The position numbers were made by a program, and so were the translations under genes. A stretch of DNA of 64,000 nt from Lysobacter concretionis Ko07 = DSM 16239 (lineage in GTDB: Bacteria; Pseudomonadota; Gammaproteobacteria; Xanthomonadales; Xanthomonadaceae): positions 1 through 64,000 of the forward strand of contig NZ_AVPS01000010.1 in NCBI RefSeq assembly GCF_000768345.1. The letters are read 5' to 3'. This document shows positions 1-9,112 of the stretch, piece by piece. How positions within the stretch are numbered: the first letter of the stretch is position 1; each line of letters begins with the position of its first letter. The notes under the pieces were generated by a model that did not search any database, was not told where the DNA came from, and saw only the letters and a list, made by a program, of their open reading frames with translations.

Positions 1-1873
1 ATGCCTTTTCCGGCTTGAGGTTGATGACGGTCTCGAACATCTCCAGCGGTGCCGGATCGGTCGCGGTCAGCGCACGGCCGGCCTTGCCGAACACCGATTC
101 CACCTCGGGAAACGTCTTGATGATCCGGTCCTGCTGCTGCAGCAGTTCGGCGGCCTTGGTCACCGACATTCCGGGCAGCGACGCGGGCATGTACAGCAGG
201 GTGCCTTCGTTGAGGGTCGGCATGAACTCGCTGCCGAGCCGGGACGCCGGCCACAGGGTCAGCACCAGTGCCAGCGCGGCGATGCCCAGGGTCGCGGTCT
301 TGTGCCGCAGCACGACCGCAATGACCGGCCGGTACATCGCGATCAGGAACCGGTTCACCGGGTTCTTCTTCTCCGGCAGGATCTTGCCACGCACGAACAG
401 CAGCATCAGCACCGGCACCAGCGTGACCGAGAGCAGCGCGCCGGCGGCCATGACGAAGGTCTTGGTGAATGCCAGCGGCTTGAACAGCCGGCCCTCCTGG
501 TCTTCCAGCGCGAACACCGGCAGGAACGCCACGGTGATGATCAGCAGGCTGAAGAACAGCGGCGGCCCGACTTCGCGGCAGGCGTCGATGATCAGCTGCC
601 GGTGCGAGCGGCTGCCGTCGCTGTGTTCGATGTGCTTGTGCGCGTTCTCGATCATCACGATCGCCGCGTCGACCATCGCCCCGATCGCAATGGCGATGCC
701 GCCCAGGCTCATGATGTTGGAGTTCATGCCCAGCGCGCGCATGGCGATGAACGCGATGAGCACGCCGACCGGCAGCATCACGATCGCGACCAGCGCGCTG
801 CGGACGTGGAACAGGAACAGGATGCACACCAGCGCGACGATCAGGCTTTCCTCGATCAGCGTGGTGCGCAGCGTGGCGATCGCCTCCTGGATCAGCTCGG
901 AGCGGTCGTACACGGTCTGCAGGCTGACGCCTTCCGGCAGGCCCGACTGGATCTCGGCCATCTTCTCCTTCAGGCCCTCGATGACGGCAAGCGCGTTCTC
1001 GCCGTAGCGGGCGATGGCGATGCCGGCGACCACCTCACCTTCGCCATCGAGTTCGGCGATACCGCGCCGCTCCGCCGGGACCAGCTCGACGTGGGCGATA
1101 TCGGCGACCAGCACCGGCGTGCCGGCGTCGCTCTTGAGCACGAGGTTCTCGATGTCATCGATCCCGCGCAGATAGCCGCGGCTGCGGATCATGTACTCGG
1201 TTTCGGTCATCTCGATGACCCGGCCGCCGACGTCGCGGTTGCTCTGCGCGACCACCTCGGAGACCCGCGACAGCGGCACGCCGTACTGGCGCAGCTTGCC
1301 CGGGTCGACGGTGATCGAGTACTCGCGGACGAAGCCGCCGACACTGGCGACCTCGGCCACGCCGGGTGCCTTGGTCAACTGGTAGCGGACATACCAGTCC
1401 TGGATGGCGCGCAGTTCGTCGAGGGACTTCTGCTTGCCCTGCAGGACGTACTGGTACACCCAGCCCACGCCGGTCGCATCCGGCCCGAGCGTCGGCGTCA
1501 CCCCGGCGGGCATCTGTTTGGACGCGGTGTTGAGGTATTCCAGCACGCGCGCGCGGGCCCAGTAGATGTCGGTGCCGTCCTCGAAGATCACGTAGACGTA
1601 GGAGGCGCCGAACATCGAGATGCCGCGGACCACCTTGGCGTGGGGGACGGCGAGCATCGCGGTCGACAGCGGGTAGGTCACCTGGTCTTCGACCACCTGC
1701 GGGGCCTGCCCCGGCATGTCGGCGTAGACGATGACCTGCACATCGGACAGGTCCGGCTGGGCATCCAGCGGTGTGTTGAGCAGTGCGTAGATGCCGCCGC
1801 CGGTCACGGCGATGGCCATCACCAGCACCAGGAAGACGTTGCGGACGGACCATTCGATAAGACGCGCCAGCAT
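1..1873 (-). CDS. cusA: Copper/silver efflux RND pump CusA (partial, C-terminus beyond window)
   Basis: Inner-membrane proton-driven RND pump of the heavy-metal (HME) subfamily. It takes Cu(I)/Ag(I) and drives it out through the CusB adaptor and CusC channel. The visible frame starts at ATG 1873 (LIEWSVRNVFLVLVMAIAV, first membrane helix) and stays open to the window edge, giving 624 residues of a family that normally has about 1,040. Near residue 400 is GAMVDAAIVMIEN, carrying the HME-type charged residues of the fourth helix. LLYMPASLPG (about residue 561) and APLEMFET (about 608) match the places of the copper-binding methionines of E. coli CusA (M573, M623), which favours Cu/Ag over the Zn/Co/Cd pump CzcA. 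Only one base separates it from the cusB stop, so the two are co-transcribed. Confidence 0.93.
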   Translation of the reverse strand, partial: MLARLIEWSVRNVFLVLVMAIAVTGGGIYALLNTPLDAQPDLSDVQVIVYADMPGQAPQVVEDQVTYPLSTAMLAVPHAKVVRGISMFGASYVYVIFEDGTDIYWARARVLEYLNTASKQMPAGVTPTLGPDATGVGWVYQYVLQGKQKSLDELRAIQDWYVRYQLTKAPGVAEVASVGGFVREYSITVDPGKLRQYGVPLSRVSEVVAQSNRDVGGRVIEMTETEYMIRSRGYLRGIDDIENLVLKSDAGTPVLVADIAHVELVPAERRGIAELDGEGEVVAGIAIARYGENALAVIEGLKEKMAEIQSGLPEGVSLQTVYDRSELIQEAIATLRTTLIEESLIVALVCILFLFHVRSALVAIVMLPVGVLIAFIAMRALGMNSNIMSLGGIAIAIGAMVDAAIVMIENAHKHIEHSDGSRSHRQLIIDACREVGPPLFFSLLIITVAFLPVFALEDQEGRLFKPLAFTKTFVMAAGALLSVTLVPVLMLLFVRGKILPEKKNPVNRFLIAMYRPVIAVVLRHKTATLGIAALALVLTLWPASRLGSEFMPTLNEGTLLYMPASLPGMSVTKAAELLQQQDRIIKTFPEVESVFGKAGRALTATDPAPLEMFETVINLKPEKA

Positions 1874-1874
1874 G

Positions 1875-3275
1875 TCAGTGCTCCATCGCGTGCGAGTCGT
1901 GGGAGGCGTCCGCGTCGGCTGCGGGCTCGGAGGCCGGTGGCGTTTCGTGCTGGTGAGCGTCCTGAGCGGCGATTTCCGCCGGCATGGGCGAGCCCGAGCC
2001 GGTATCGCCTGCGTCATGCGCCTGCGAGGCCGTCAGTGCCTCCAGCGCGGCCTGCAGGTTGCTCTCGGCGTCGATCAGGAAATTGGCCGACACCACCACG
2101 CGCTCACCTTCGTGCAGGCCTTCGCGCACCTCGACCCGGTCGCCCGAGCGCTCGCCCAGAACCACGTCCCGTGGCTCGAAGCGGCCCTCGCCGACCTGCA
2201 CCAGCACCACCTGCCGCACACCGCTGTCGAGCACCGCGGAACGTGCAACGGTCAGCGCTTCGCCGGCGCTGTCCCGGCTCAGCACGACATCGCCGAACAG
2301 GCCGGGACGCAGGCTGCCGTCGGGGTTCGGCAACGCCACCCGCACCGCCAGGGTGCGCGTCTGCGGGTCGATGACCGGCTGGATGAAGGCGACTTCGCCC
2401 TCGAAGCTGCGACCCGGCAAAGACGGCGACTGGAAGCGGGCCTGCTGGCCGACCGATACCAGCCCGGCGCTGGTGGCCGGTACGTTGGCGATCAGCCACA
2501 CCGTCGACAGGTCGGCCAGGCGAAGGATGGTGTCGCCGGCGGCAAAGCGGTCACCCTGCACGATCGGTTTTTCGATCAGCACAGCGTCGGCGGGCGAACG
2601 GATCACCAGACTGCCCGCATCCCCGTGTGCGCCGTTTGCTGACTGGGTGGTGTCGATACCCCAGTTCTTCAGGCGTTGACGGGCGGCATCACGCAGGCGG
2701 GTCATCGTGGCGGCGCTGGCGGCATCGCCCGCGGCCAGCTTTCTGGCGGCGTCGTCGGCGACCCGGTATTCGTTTTGTGCGGCGAGCAGTTCGGGGCTGT
2801 ACACCGACAGCAGCGGCTGGCCCCGCCGCACCGCCATGCCGGTCTGGTTGGCATGCAACTGCTCGACCCAGCCTTCGAACTTCGGTGCGATCGCGTACTG
2901 GCGGGTCTCATCGACCTGCACGGTGGCGCTGGCGCGGATGCTCGGCGACAGGGCCTGCGCGCGGACGGCTTCGGTGCGCACACCCAGCTTCTGCACCTTC
3001 TCCGGCGACAGCACCACGGTGCCCGGCGCGGCGGGCGCTTCCCCGCCTTCGTAGACGGGCAGGTAGTCCATGCCCATCGAGTCCTTCTTGGGCACCGGCG
3101 AGGTGTCGGCCAGGCCCATCGGGTTGCGGTAGTAGAGGATCCTGCGGGGCTGCTCGGCACCATCGGCCGCTGACGGCAAGGGTGCATCGGAACGGAAGTG
3201 GCGGCCGCCCCACCAGCCGGCAGCAAGGGCGAGCAGGACCACGGCGAGGCCGGTGAGCCAATGGGAGGTTTTCAT
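1875..3275 (-). CDS. cusB: RND periplasmic adaptor CusB
   Basis: Membrane-fusion protein of 466 residues that links the CusA pump to the CusC channel and hands over metal in the periplasm. An N-terminal hydrophobic anchor (LTGLAVVLLALAAGWW) is followed at residues 49-77 by a heavy-metal-binding motif (YYRNPMG...SMGMDYLPVYEG), then the barrel-sandwich and beta-barrel parts of the HlyD/CusB family (for example GWVEQLHANQTGMAVRRGQ). The last 40 residues are His/Met/Asp-rich (AHQHE, SHDSHAMEH) and could act as an extra metal-loading tail. Its ATG overlaps the cusC stop (ATGA), and cusA follows after one base, giving cusC-cusB-cusA order. Confidence 0.92.
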   Translation of the reverse strand: MKTSHWLTGLAVVLLALAAGWWGGRHFRSDAPLPSAADGAEQPRRILYYRNPMGLADTSPVPKKDSMGMDYLPVYEGGEAPAAPGTVVLSPEKVQKLGVRTEAVRAQALSPSIRASATVQVDETRQYAIAPKFEGWVEQLHANQTGMAVRRGQPLLSVYSPELLAAQNEYRVADDAARKLAAGDAASAATMTRLRDAARQRLKNWGIDTTQSANGAHGDAGSLVIRSPADAVLIEKPIVQGDRFAAGDTILRLADLSTVWLIANVPATSAGLVSVGQQARFQSPSLPGRSFEGEVAFIQPVIDPQTRTLAVRVALPNPDGSLRPGLFGDVVLSRDSAGEALTVARSAVLDSGVRQVVLVQVGEGRFEPRDVVLGERSGDRVEVREGLHEGERVVVSANFLIDAESNLQAALEALTASQAHDAGDTGSGSPMPAEIAAQDAHQHETPPASEPAADADASHDSHAMEH

Positions 3276-4633
3276 GGGGTATCTCCGCTGATGGCGCGCA
3301 CGGCGGCGGCGCCCAGAAGTTCGTCACGGGTGGCATCCACCCGGGCCAGGTCGGCGCCCTGCCATTCGCGCAGGGCTTCCAGCAGGGTTGCGAAATCGAC
3401 TTCGCCGACCTGATAGCTCGCCAGCGCCGACTGGAAGTTCGCGTCCGACTGCGGCAGCAGGGTCTGTTCGATCAGTTCGCGCTGCTCGCGCGCACCCAGC
3501 CAGCGTCCCCGGGCGCTGCCGAGGCGGCCCTCCAGCTCGGTCTGTGCGGCTTCGGTGCGTGCCAGCGCGGCAGATTCCAGCAGCCGCGATGCGTTTTCAC
3601 GCCCGCGCCGTGCCTGCTGCTGAAACGGGATCTCCACCTGCAGCAACAGCGCGTAGCTGTCGACGCGATGGCCGGCCTGCATGACCCCGACGCCGAGGGT
3701 GATGTCCGGCAACCGCTTGCGCCGCTCCAGTTCGGCGTTGCGGTTGGCCGCGGCGGCCAGCGCGGTGCCGGCCTGCAGGGCGGGATGGCTGCCCGAGGCA
3801 ATCCGCTCGCGGGCGGTGTCGAACGCGCCTTCCCCAATGGCCAGGGCGGGAGCGGAAACCGGCTCGGCCAGCGGTGCATCGGCGCGGCGGCCGAGCAGGG
3901 CATTCAATGTCGATGCGGCTTCGCGCCGCAATGCCTGGCGCTCCAACCGTTGCCGCTGCATCGCGGTGCGTTCGACCTGGGCGCGGATCGCATCCTGCTG
4001 GGCGGCCAGGCCCAACGCGTAGCGGACCCCGGCGATTTCCTCCACCTGTTCCAGCAATCCGATCAGCCGGTCGATGACCACGGTGGCTTCGCGCGCATGC
4101 CAGTAGCGGACGTAGGCATCCTCGGCGTCCGCCAGCAGTTCCAGCGCGGCGGCGTCGTGCCCGTGACCGGCCGCTCGGGCCTGCTCACGGGCGATGTCGC
4201 GCGACAGACCACGCTTGCCCCACAGCGGGAAGGTCTGCTCCAGCATGTAGCTGGTGGCCCCCACGTTGGCGGGCAGCACGTTGGGGTTGGCGGGGTCGAT
4301 GCCCTGCCATTCCACCGTCGCCATCGGGTCGGGCAGGGCGGCGGCGGGCAGGATCAGCGCTTCGGCCGCCTCGGCCTCGGCCTGCAGGGCGCGCAGTTGC
4401 GGGTTGTGGTCGACCAGCCAGTGGCGGATCGAGGCGATGTCGCCGCCGGGGGCTTCCGGCTCCGCCGCGAAGGTGTTGGCGGTGTAGCCGGCGAATGGCA
4501 GCGCCAGGGCCATGCCCAGCGCCAGCGTCTTGAGCGGATGTGATTGTCGGGAGCGCGTGCCGGGTGCCGGGCTGCGCGGTCGCACTGACGCCCGGGAGCG
4601 GACGCCGTGCGGATTCGGATCTGGAGAAGTCAT
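3272..4633 (-). CDS. cusC: TolC-family outer-membrane channel CusC
   Basis: Outer-membrane efflux protein of 453 residues forming the exit duct of the Cus pump. It shows the typical alternation of long helices rich in Ala, Glu and Gln (LRALQAEAEAAEALILPAAALPDP near the N-terminus, LASYQVGEVDFATLLEALREW near the C-terminus). The ATG at 4633 puts about 35 polar, Arg-rich residues before a signal-like hydrophobic stretch (TLALGMALALPFAGYTANTFAAEP), so the true start may lie further in at a non-ATG codon. I kept the ATG. The stop overlaps the cusB start. The 132 bases upstream could hold a separate promoter. Confidence 0.88.
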   Translation of the reverse strand: MTSPDPNPHGVRSRASVRPRSPAPGTRSRQSHPLKTLALGMALALPFAGYTANTFAAEPEAPGGDIASIRHWLVDHNPQLRALQAEAEAAEALILPAAALPDPMATVEWQGIDPANPNVLPANVGATSYMLEQTFPLWGKRGLSRDIAREQARAAGHGHDAAALELLADAEDAYVRYWHAREATVVIDRLIGLLEQVEEIAGVRYALGLAAQQDAIRAQVERTAMQRQRLERQALRREAASTLNALLGRRADAPLAEPVSAPALAIGEGAFDTARERIASGSHPALQAGTALAAAANRNAELERRKRLPDITLGVGVMQAGHRVDSYALLLQVEIPFQQQARRGRENASRLLESAALARTEAAQTELEGRLGSARGRWLGAREQRELIEQTLLPQSDANFQSALASYQVGEVDFATLLEALREWQGADLARVDATRDELLGAAAVRAISGDTP

Positions 4634-4765
4634 GTCTCTGCCTTGCCAGGGCCGCCGTCGACGGAAGGCGGCAGGGCTTGCGGAAGCGACTTGCCGTACG
4701 GAAACGGCAGCGCCGACGGAAGTGGTGTCAGGCGCAGCGAAGCGCCCGACGGACCTCGGTCGGTA

Positions 4766-5188
4766 TCAGATCAACAGGATGCTGGCGGGGTGCAGCGTAG
4801 GCCGGTTCCACGACACCACCAGCGGCGTGGCGTGGTAGATCGCGGTGTGGTCTACCGGCGCCGCGATCAAGGCGATCGCATAGACCGGAGCCGGCAGGGA
4901 AGCAGGAACGGGCGGGATGCGGGTGATATCCCGGCTCTGGTCGCCCTGGCTGCAGTGGGGCTCGCAGACTGTTGCGTTGTCGGACGGCGTGTCGTCGGAC
5001 GGCGTGTCGTCGGACGGTGTGGGGTGCTGGCAGCCATGCTCCAGTCCGGCGGGTGGGCCGGCATCCAGTGCCGCGAATGCCATCGAGGCGGCCGGATGCC
5101 CCGCCAGCGCGAACTGCGACCACAGCAGCGCCAGGATCGTGAAGATCGTGATCCGTTGGCGCAGACGCTGGTGGCGGGAGGGTTTCAT
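4766..5188 (-). CDS. Small exported Cys/His protein of the copper island, function unknown
   Basis: A 140-residue protein with an N-terminal signal segment (ITIFTILALLWSQFALAGHP). The middle holds three Cys and two His in CQH and CEPHC-SQGD, suggesting a small periplasmic metal-binding or folding motif. Between them is a tandem PSDDT-PSDDT-PSDN stretch encoded by three 15-bp DNA repeats. A second hydrophobic stretch (YAIALIAAPV) lies near the end. Small secreted proteins like this commonly accompany cus/czc operons, but I do not recognise a named family. It sits between the P-type ATPase gene and cusC on the same strand, which is the only functional hint. Confidence 0.7.
   Translation of the reverse strand: MKPSRHQRLRQRITIFTILALLWSQFALAGHPAASMAFAALDAGPPAGLEHGCQHPTPSDDTPSDDTPSDNATVCEPHCSQGDQSRDITRIPPVPASLPAPVYAIALIAAPVDHTAIYHATPLVVSWNRPTLHPASILLI
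4980..5024 (-). repeat. Three tandem 15-bp repeats inside the small exported protein gene
   Basis: The unit TCGGACGGCGTGTCG (plus-strand reading) occurs at 4980, 4995 and 5010, the last with changes. The length is a multiple of three, so copy-number change would add or remove five residues (PSDDT) without breaking the reading frame. Confidence 0.9.
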
Positions 5189-5289
5189 GGACTATCCGAA
5201 GGTAGGTGCGACGCGCTGGCTGCGCCTTGATCCAGGTCAATTCATGGAGTGCTTTCCGCAGGTGGCGGCATGTCCCATCCGCTGCACCG

Positions 5290-7638
5290 TCAACCCCGCC
5301 GCTTCCGGCCCAACCGCAACGCATTGGCGACCACCGACACCGAGCTCAGGCTCATCGCCAGGGCGGCGATCATCGGGCTCAGCAACAGGCCGGTCAGCGG
5401 GTACAGCACACCGGCTGCGACTGGCACGCCCAGTGCGTTGTAGAGGAACGCAAAGCCCAGGTTCTGCTTCATGTTGGCGACGGTATCGCTGGAGATCGAC
5501 CGGGCCCGCACGATGCCGCGCAGGTCGCCCTTCACCAGCGTCACCTGCGCGCTCGACATCGCCACGTCGGTGCCGGTGCCCATCGCGATGCCGACATCCG
5601 CGCCGGCAAGCGCGGGGGCGTCGTTGATCCCGTCGCCCGCCATCGCGACCCGGTGGCCCTTGGCCTGCAGCTCCCGCACCAGGTCGATCTTGTCCTGCGG
5701 GCGGACCTCGCCATGGACTTCGTCGATGCCCAGCGTGCGGGCGACCGCATGCGCCGTGGTGACGCCGTCGCCGGTGGCCATCACGATGTTCAGGCCCGCA
5801 GCGTGCAGCGATGCGATGGCGTCTGCGGTGGTCGCCTTGATCGGGTCGGACACCGCAAGCAGGCCGGCCAGGAGGCCGTCCACCGACAGATACATCACGC
5901 TGGCGCCGGCCCGTCGCAGCTCCTCGGCCGGGATGGAAAGCACCGAGGCGTCTACCTCGACCTCGTCCATCAGCGCGGTATTGCCGATCGCCAGGGTGGC
6001 GCCTCCGACCTTGCCGCGTACGCCAATGCCGGTGGCCGATTCGAAGCTTTCCGGCGTTTCCAGCGTCAGATCACGACGGCGGGCTTCCGCGACGATCGCG
6101 TCGGCCAGCGGATGCTCGCTGCCCTGGTCGAGGCTGGCCGCCAGGCGCAGCACTTCTTCCGCACTGAAACCCTCGGCCGGCAACACGGTGTGGAACGTTG
6201 GGCGGCCCTCGGTCAACGTGCCGGTCTTGTCCACGATCAGGGTGTCGATTTTGCGCAGGTTCTCGATCGCCTCGGCATCGCGGAACAGCACGCCCTCGCC
6301 GGCGGCCCGGCCGGTCGCCACCATGATCGACATCGGCGTGGCCAGTCCCAGCGCGCAGGGGCAGGCGATGATCAGCACCGAGATCGCGTTGAGAACAGCG
6401 AACGTCCATGACGGTTCCGGGCCGAACAATCCCCACACGAAGAAGGTCGTGACGGCGATCGCGAGCACCGCCAGTACGAACCAGAAAGCCACCTTGTCGG
6501 CCATGCGCTGCATCGGTGCGCGCGAGCGTTGCGCCTGCGCGACCAGTTGCACGATCTGCGACAGCACCGTTGCCGAACCGACTTTTTCCGCCCGGATCAC
6601 CAGGCTGCCGGTGCCGTTGAGGGTTGCGCCGATCACGCTGGAACCGATGGTTTTCTCGACCGGGATCGGCTCGCCGGTCAGCATCGACTCGTCGACATGG
6701 GAGCGGCCTTCGATCACTTCGCCGTCCACCGGCACCTTTTCACCGGGACGCACCCGCAGGCGGTCACCGACATGGACGTGGCCGAGCTCGACATCCTCCT
6801 CGCTGCCGTCGTCGCGCAGGCGGCGCGCAGTCTTGGGTGCGAGCCCCAGCAGGGCTTTCAGCGCGGTCGAGGTCTTCGAGCGGGCACGCAGCTCCAGCAT
6901 CTGGCCAAGCAGGGTCAGCGAAACGATCACCACGGCGGCCTCGAAGTAGACGCCGACGCGGCCGTGCTGGTGGAATGACGCCGGGAACAGCTCCGGTGCG
7001 ACGGTGGCGACGACGCTGTAGCCGAACGCCGCACCGACGCCGATGCCGATCAGGGTCCACATGTTGGGACTGAGGTTGCGGACCGACTGCACGCAGCGGA
7101 CGAAGAACGGTGCGGCTGCCCACAGCACCACCGGGAGGGCCAGTACCAGTTCGATCCAGGTCCGCGTGACCACCGGCAACTGCGGAAAATAGTGACCAAA
7201 CATCGCCAGCACCGTTACCACTACGGTGGCTGGCAAAGTCCACCAGAAGCGGCGGCTGAAATCCCGCAGCTCGGGATTGTCCCCGTCGTCCAGCCCCGGC
7301 ATTTCCGGTTCCAGCGCCATGCCGCAGATCGGGCAGATGCCGGGGCCTTGCTGGCGGATCTGAGGGTGCATCGGGCAGGTGTAGATCGTCCCCGCCGGTG
7401 CCTGCACGGGAGCGTCGTCGGATCGCGGGGCCAGATACCTGGCCGGATCCGCCTCGAAGTGTTCCAGGCAACGCGCCGAGCAGAAGTGGTGCGTTACCCC
7501 GTCATGCACGGCGTGATGGGCGGTCTGGACAGGGTCGACCTGCATGCCGCAAACCGGATCGGCCACGGTGGTTCCTTCAGTGGCGTGAGTGTGATTCCCG
7601 CCGTTGTTGGCGTCCGTATGGTGATGGTTGGTGTTCAT
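5290..7638 (-). CDS. Cu+-exporting P1B-type ATPase
   Basis: Inner-membrane ATPase of 782 residues that exports Cu(I) (or Ag(I)) from the cytoplasm. The N-terminus is unusual in having no CxxC ferredoxin-like HMA domain. It has a His-rich leader ([15 protein letters not shown]), a YHS domain ([11 protein letters not shown]...[14 protein letters not shown]) and a heavy-metal-binding motif (YTCPMHPQI...[13 protein letters not shown]). Then come the conserved ATPase signatures: CPC in [20 protein letters not shown] phosphorylation site, EHPLAD, MATGDG and [10 protein letters not shown]. The last helices carry YN ([13 protein letters not shown]) and MSLSSVSVV, the Cu+-specific pattern. A clear GGAGG precedes the ATG. 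It lies between the DUF411 gene and the small Cys/His gene in one co-oriented run. Confidence 0.95.
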   Translation of the reverse strand: MNTNHHHTDANNGGNHTHATEGTTVADPVCGMQVDPVQTAHHAVHDGVTHHFCSARCLEHFEADPARYLAPRSDDAPVQAPAGTIYTCPMHPQIRQQGPGICPICGMALEPEMPGLDDGDNPELRDFSRRFWWTLPATVVVTVLAMFGHYFPQLPVVTRTWIELVLALPVVLWAAAPFFVRCVQSVRNLSPNMWTLIGIGVGAAFGYSVVATVAPELFPASFHQHGRVGVYFEAAVVIVSLTLLGQMLELRARSKTSTALKALLGLAPKTARRLRDDGSEEDVELGHVHVGDRLRVRPGEKVPVDGEVIEGRSHVDESMLTGEPIPVEKTIGSSVIGATLNGTGSLVIRAEKVGSATVLSQIVQLVAQAQRSRAPMQRMADKVAFWFVLAVLAIAVTTFFVWGLFGPEPSWTFAVLNAISVLIIACPCALGLATPMSIMVATGRAAGEGVLFRDAEAIENLRKIDTLIVDKTGTLTEGRPTFHTVLPAEGFSAEEVLRLAASLDQGSEHPLADAIVAEARRRDLTLETPESFESATGIGVRGKVGGATLAIGNTALMDEVEVDASVLSIPAEELRRAGASVMYLSVDGLLAGLLAVSDPIKATTADAIASLHAAGLNIVMATGDGVTTAHAVARTLGIDEVHGEVRPQDKIDLVRELQAKGHRVAMAGDGINDAPALAGADVGIAMGTGTDVAMSSAQVTLVKGDLRGIVRARSISSDTVANMKQNLGFAFLYNALGVPVAAGVLYPLTGLLLSPMIAALAMSLSSVSVVANALRLGRKRRG

Positions 7639-7683
7639 GCATCCTCCCGTGACGATGGCAATGGCTGGCGCTGGAGCAGTGCG

Positions 7684-8241
7684 TCAATCCGCGTGGTGAG
7701 CGAACGCGGACGTGGCGCCGTCGCGGGCGACGAGCTCGACGACATAGGGCTGGACGCGGCCATCGGGCAGTTCCATTCCCGGTGAGCCGGCCGGCATGCC
7801 CGGCAAGACCAGCCCCTTGCCCTCGGGCCGCTCGGTCAGCAGGCGTTTGATGTCATCCGCCGGAACATGCCCCTCGACGAAATAGCCATCCACTTCCGCG
7901 GTGTGGCAGGAGCCCTTGCCATACGGAATGCCCACCCGCTCCTTGATCGCATTCACGTTGTCGGTATTCACGACCTGGATCGTGAAACCGGCGTGTTCCA
8001 TGTGCTCCACCCACAACTGGCAACAGCCGCAGTTGGGGCTCTTGCTGACGACCATCAAAGGCAGGGCTGGCTGGGCGGGTACCGGACTTTGTCCGGGGGC
8101 GTCCAAGGCGGAGTGGGTTGCGAGTGCAGGTGTCGAAGACGACCTGCTGGCGACACCGCCATCAGGTGCACCGGCACATGCCGTAAGTGCATATGCAGAG
8201 GCCAGCGCGAGGATGACGAAGATGGGTTGATTGCGTTTCAT
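7684..8241 (-). CDS. DUF411 metal-binding lipoprotein
   Basis: A 185-residue DUF411 protein. The signal peptide ends in a lipobox-like LTAC, so it is probably a lipoprotein. The DUF411 core starts at about residue 64 (VVSKSPNCGCCQLWVEHME), with the CGCC cluster and later KGSCHTAEVDGYFVEGHVPA and LPGMPAGSPGME. The domain resembles a thioredoxin-like fold, and members are found beside copper resistance genes, where a copper-binding role is assumed rather than proven. It ends in HHAD. It lies 77 bases after the cytochrome c gene and 45 bases before the P-type ATPase gene, probably in the same transcript. Confidence 0.85.
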   Translation of the reverse strand: MKRNQPIFVILALASAYALTACAGAPDGGVASRSSSTPALATHSALDAPGQSPVPAQPALPLMVVSKSPNCGCCQLWVEHMEHAGFTIQVVNTDNVNAIKERVGIPYGKGSCHTAEVDGYFVEGHVPADDIKRLLTERPEGKGLVLPGMPAGSPGMELPDGRVQPYVVELVARDGATSAFAHHAD

Positions 8242-8318
8242 GGGTAGTACTCGGTGATTGGCTTGACACGACGGCCGCTGGGCGAACGATGGGGGCCTTG
8301 TGGAAGGCCGTGCTTCAC

Positions 8319-9101
8319 TCAGTGCTGGTGATCATGATCGGCATGGTCGTCGGGGCCGGGCGCTTCGGGCGCAGTTGCGTCGTTCGGGACCTTCTTGGCA
8401 GTGGGTGGCTGTCGATGCTCTGGCCCCCGGCCGTCGTGGGGATCGGGTTGGGCAGCGCCATGGTGGATGTTCTCCATGTCGTGATGCCCGCCGGCTTCAT
8501 TTCCGTCGCCGTGTGCGTCGCCGGCGTGGTGATCAGCACCGCCCGCTTCACCATGCAGGTTGGTCTCGCCGCCACCGTGTGAATGACCCCCACTGCTGGC
8601 CACCAGATCGTGGTAAGCCTTCGCATCGAGACCCGGAAGCTCCTGCAGGAACGCAGCCATGTTCCAGATGTACTCGTCGCCCATGCTCAAGCCCCAGGCG
8701 GGCATGCCAGACGCCTTGATCCCGTGCTTGATCACCCAGAACGCCTCGGCCTGGTCGACCGTGTTTGCAGTGAGGTCGGGCGGGGCGGGGTAAAGCCCGC
8801 GGCTTAGCTCGGTCCGGGATACCCCGGGAGCCAGATGGCAGGCGACGCACATCGCATCGTAGTTGCCTGCGCCCTCGCGGATCTGGGCTTCCGTGCCCAA
8901 GCCCATCGGAACCGTAAGTCTGTTGGCCCGTGTGCGGATGGATCGCTCCCTTGCAATATCCAGCAGGGCATGGACGGGGCGGATATGAGGCGCGTCGGCG
9001 GCCACGTTGTAGGCCCCCGACCAGATCGCTCCGCCGGCAATGATCGCTGCAGCTGGGAAAATCGAGCCGGCAAGTACTGCTTTGCGTGTTCCAGGCTTCA
9101 T
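8319..9101 (-). CDS. Mono-haem cytochrome c with a long His-rich tail
   Basis: A 260-residue exported cytochrome. A signal anchor (AVLAGSIFPAAAIIAGGAIW) is followed by a class I cytochrome c domain with the haem site CVACH (about residue 84) and a probable axial Met in IKASGMPAWGLSMGDEYIW. After about residue 165 the domain gives way to a low-complexity tail with more than 20 histidines, including GGHSHGGGETNLHGEAGG and DDHADHDHQH, which looks like a copper sponge. Cytochromes of this kind follow copAB in many resistance islands and could take electrons from, or hand copper to, CopA. It starts 11 bases after the copB stop, so co-expression with copAB is likely. Confidence 0.87.
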   Translation of the reverse strand: MKPGTRKAVLAGSIFPAAAIIAGGAIWSGAYNVAADAPHIRPVHALLDIARERSIRTRANRLTVPMGLGTEAQIREGAGNYDAMCVACHLAPGVSRTELSRGLYPAPPDLTANTVDQAEAFWVIKHGIKASGMPAWGLSMGDEYIWNMAAFLQELPGLDAKAYHDLVASSGGHSHGGGETNLHGEAGGADHHAGDAHGDGNEAGGHHDMENIHHGAAQPDPHDGRGPEHRQPPTAKKVPNDATAPEAPGPDDHADHDHQH

Positions 9102-9112
9102 GGTCGTTTCCC

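Noticed and set aside
302-2374. 690-codon open frame on the plus strand
   Set aside because: It runs antisense through cusA and cusB, is full of His/Asp/Arg runs typical of shadow frames in GC-rich DNA, and has no SD or recognisable domain.
5290-7638. Reading the P-type ATPase as a Zn/Cd exporter
   Set aside because: The membrane motifs CPC, YN and MSLSS are Cu+-type, and all neighbours are copper genes.
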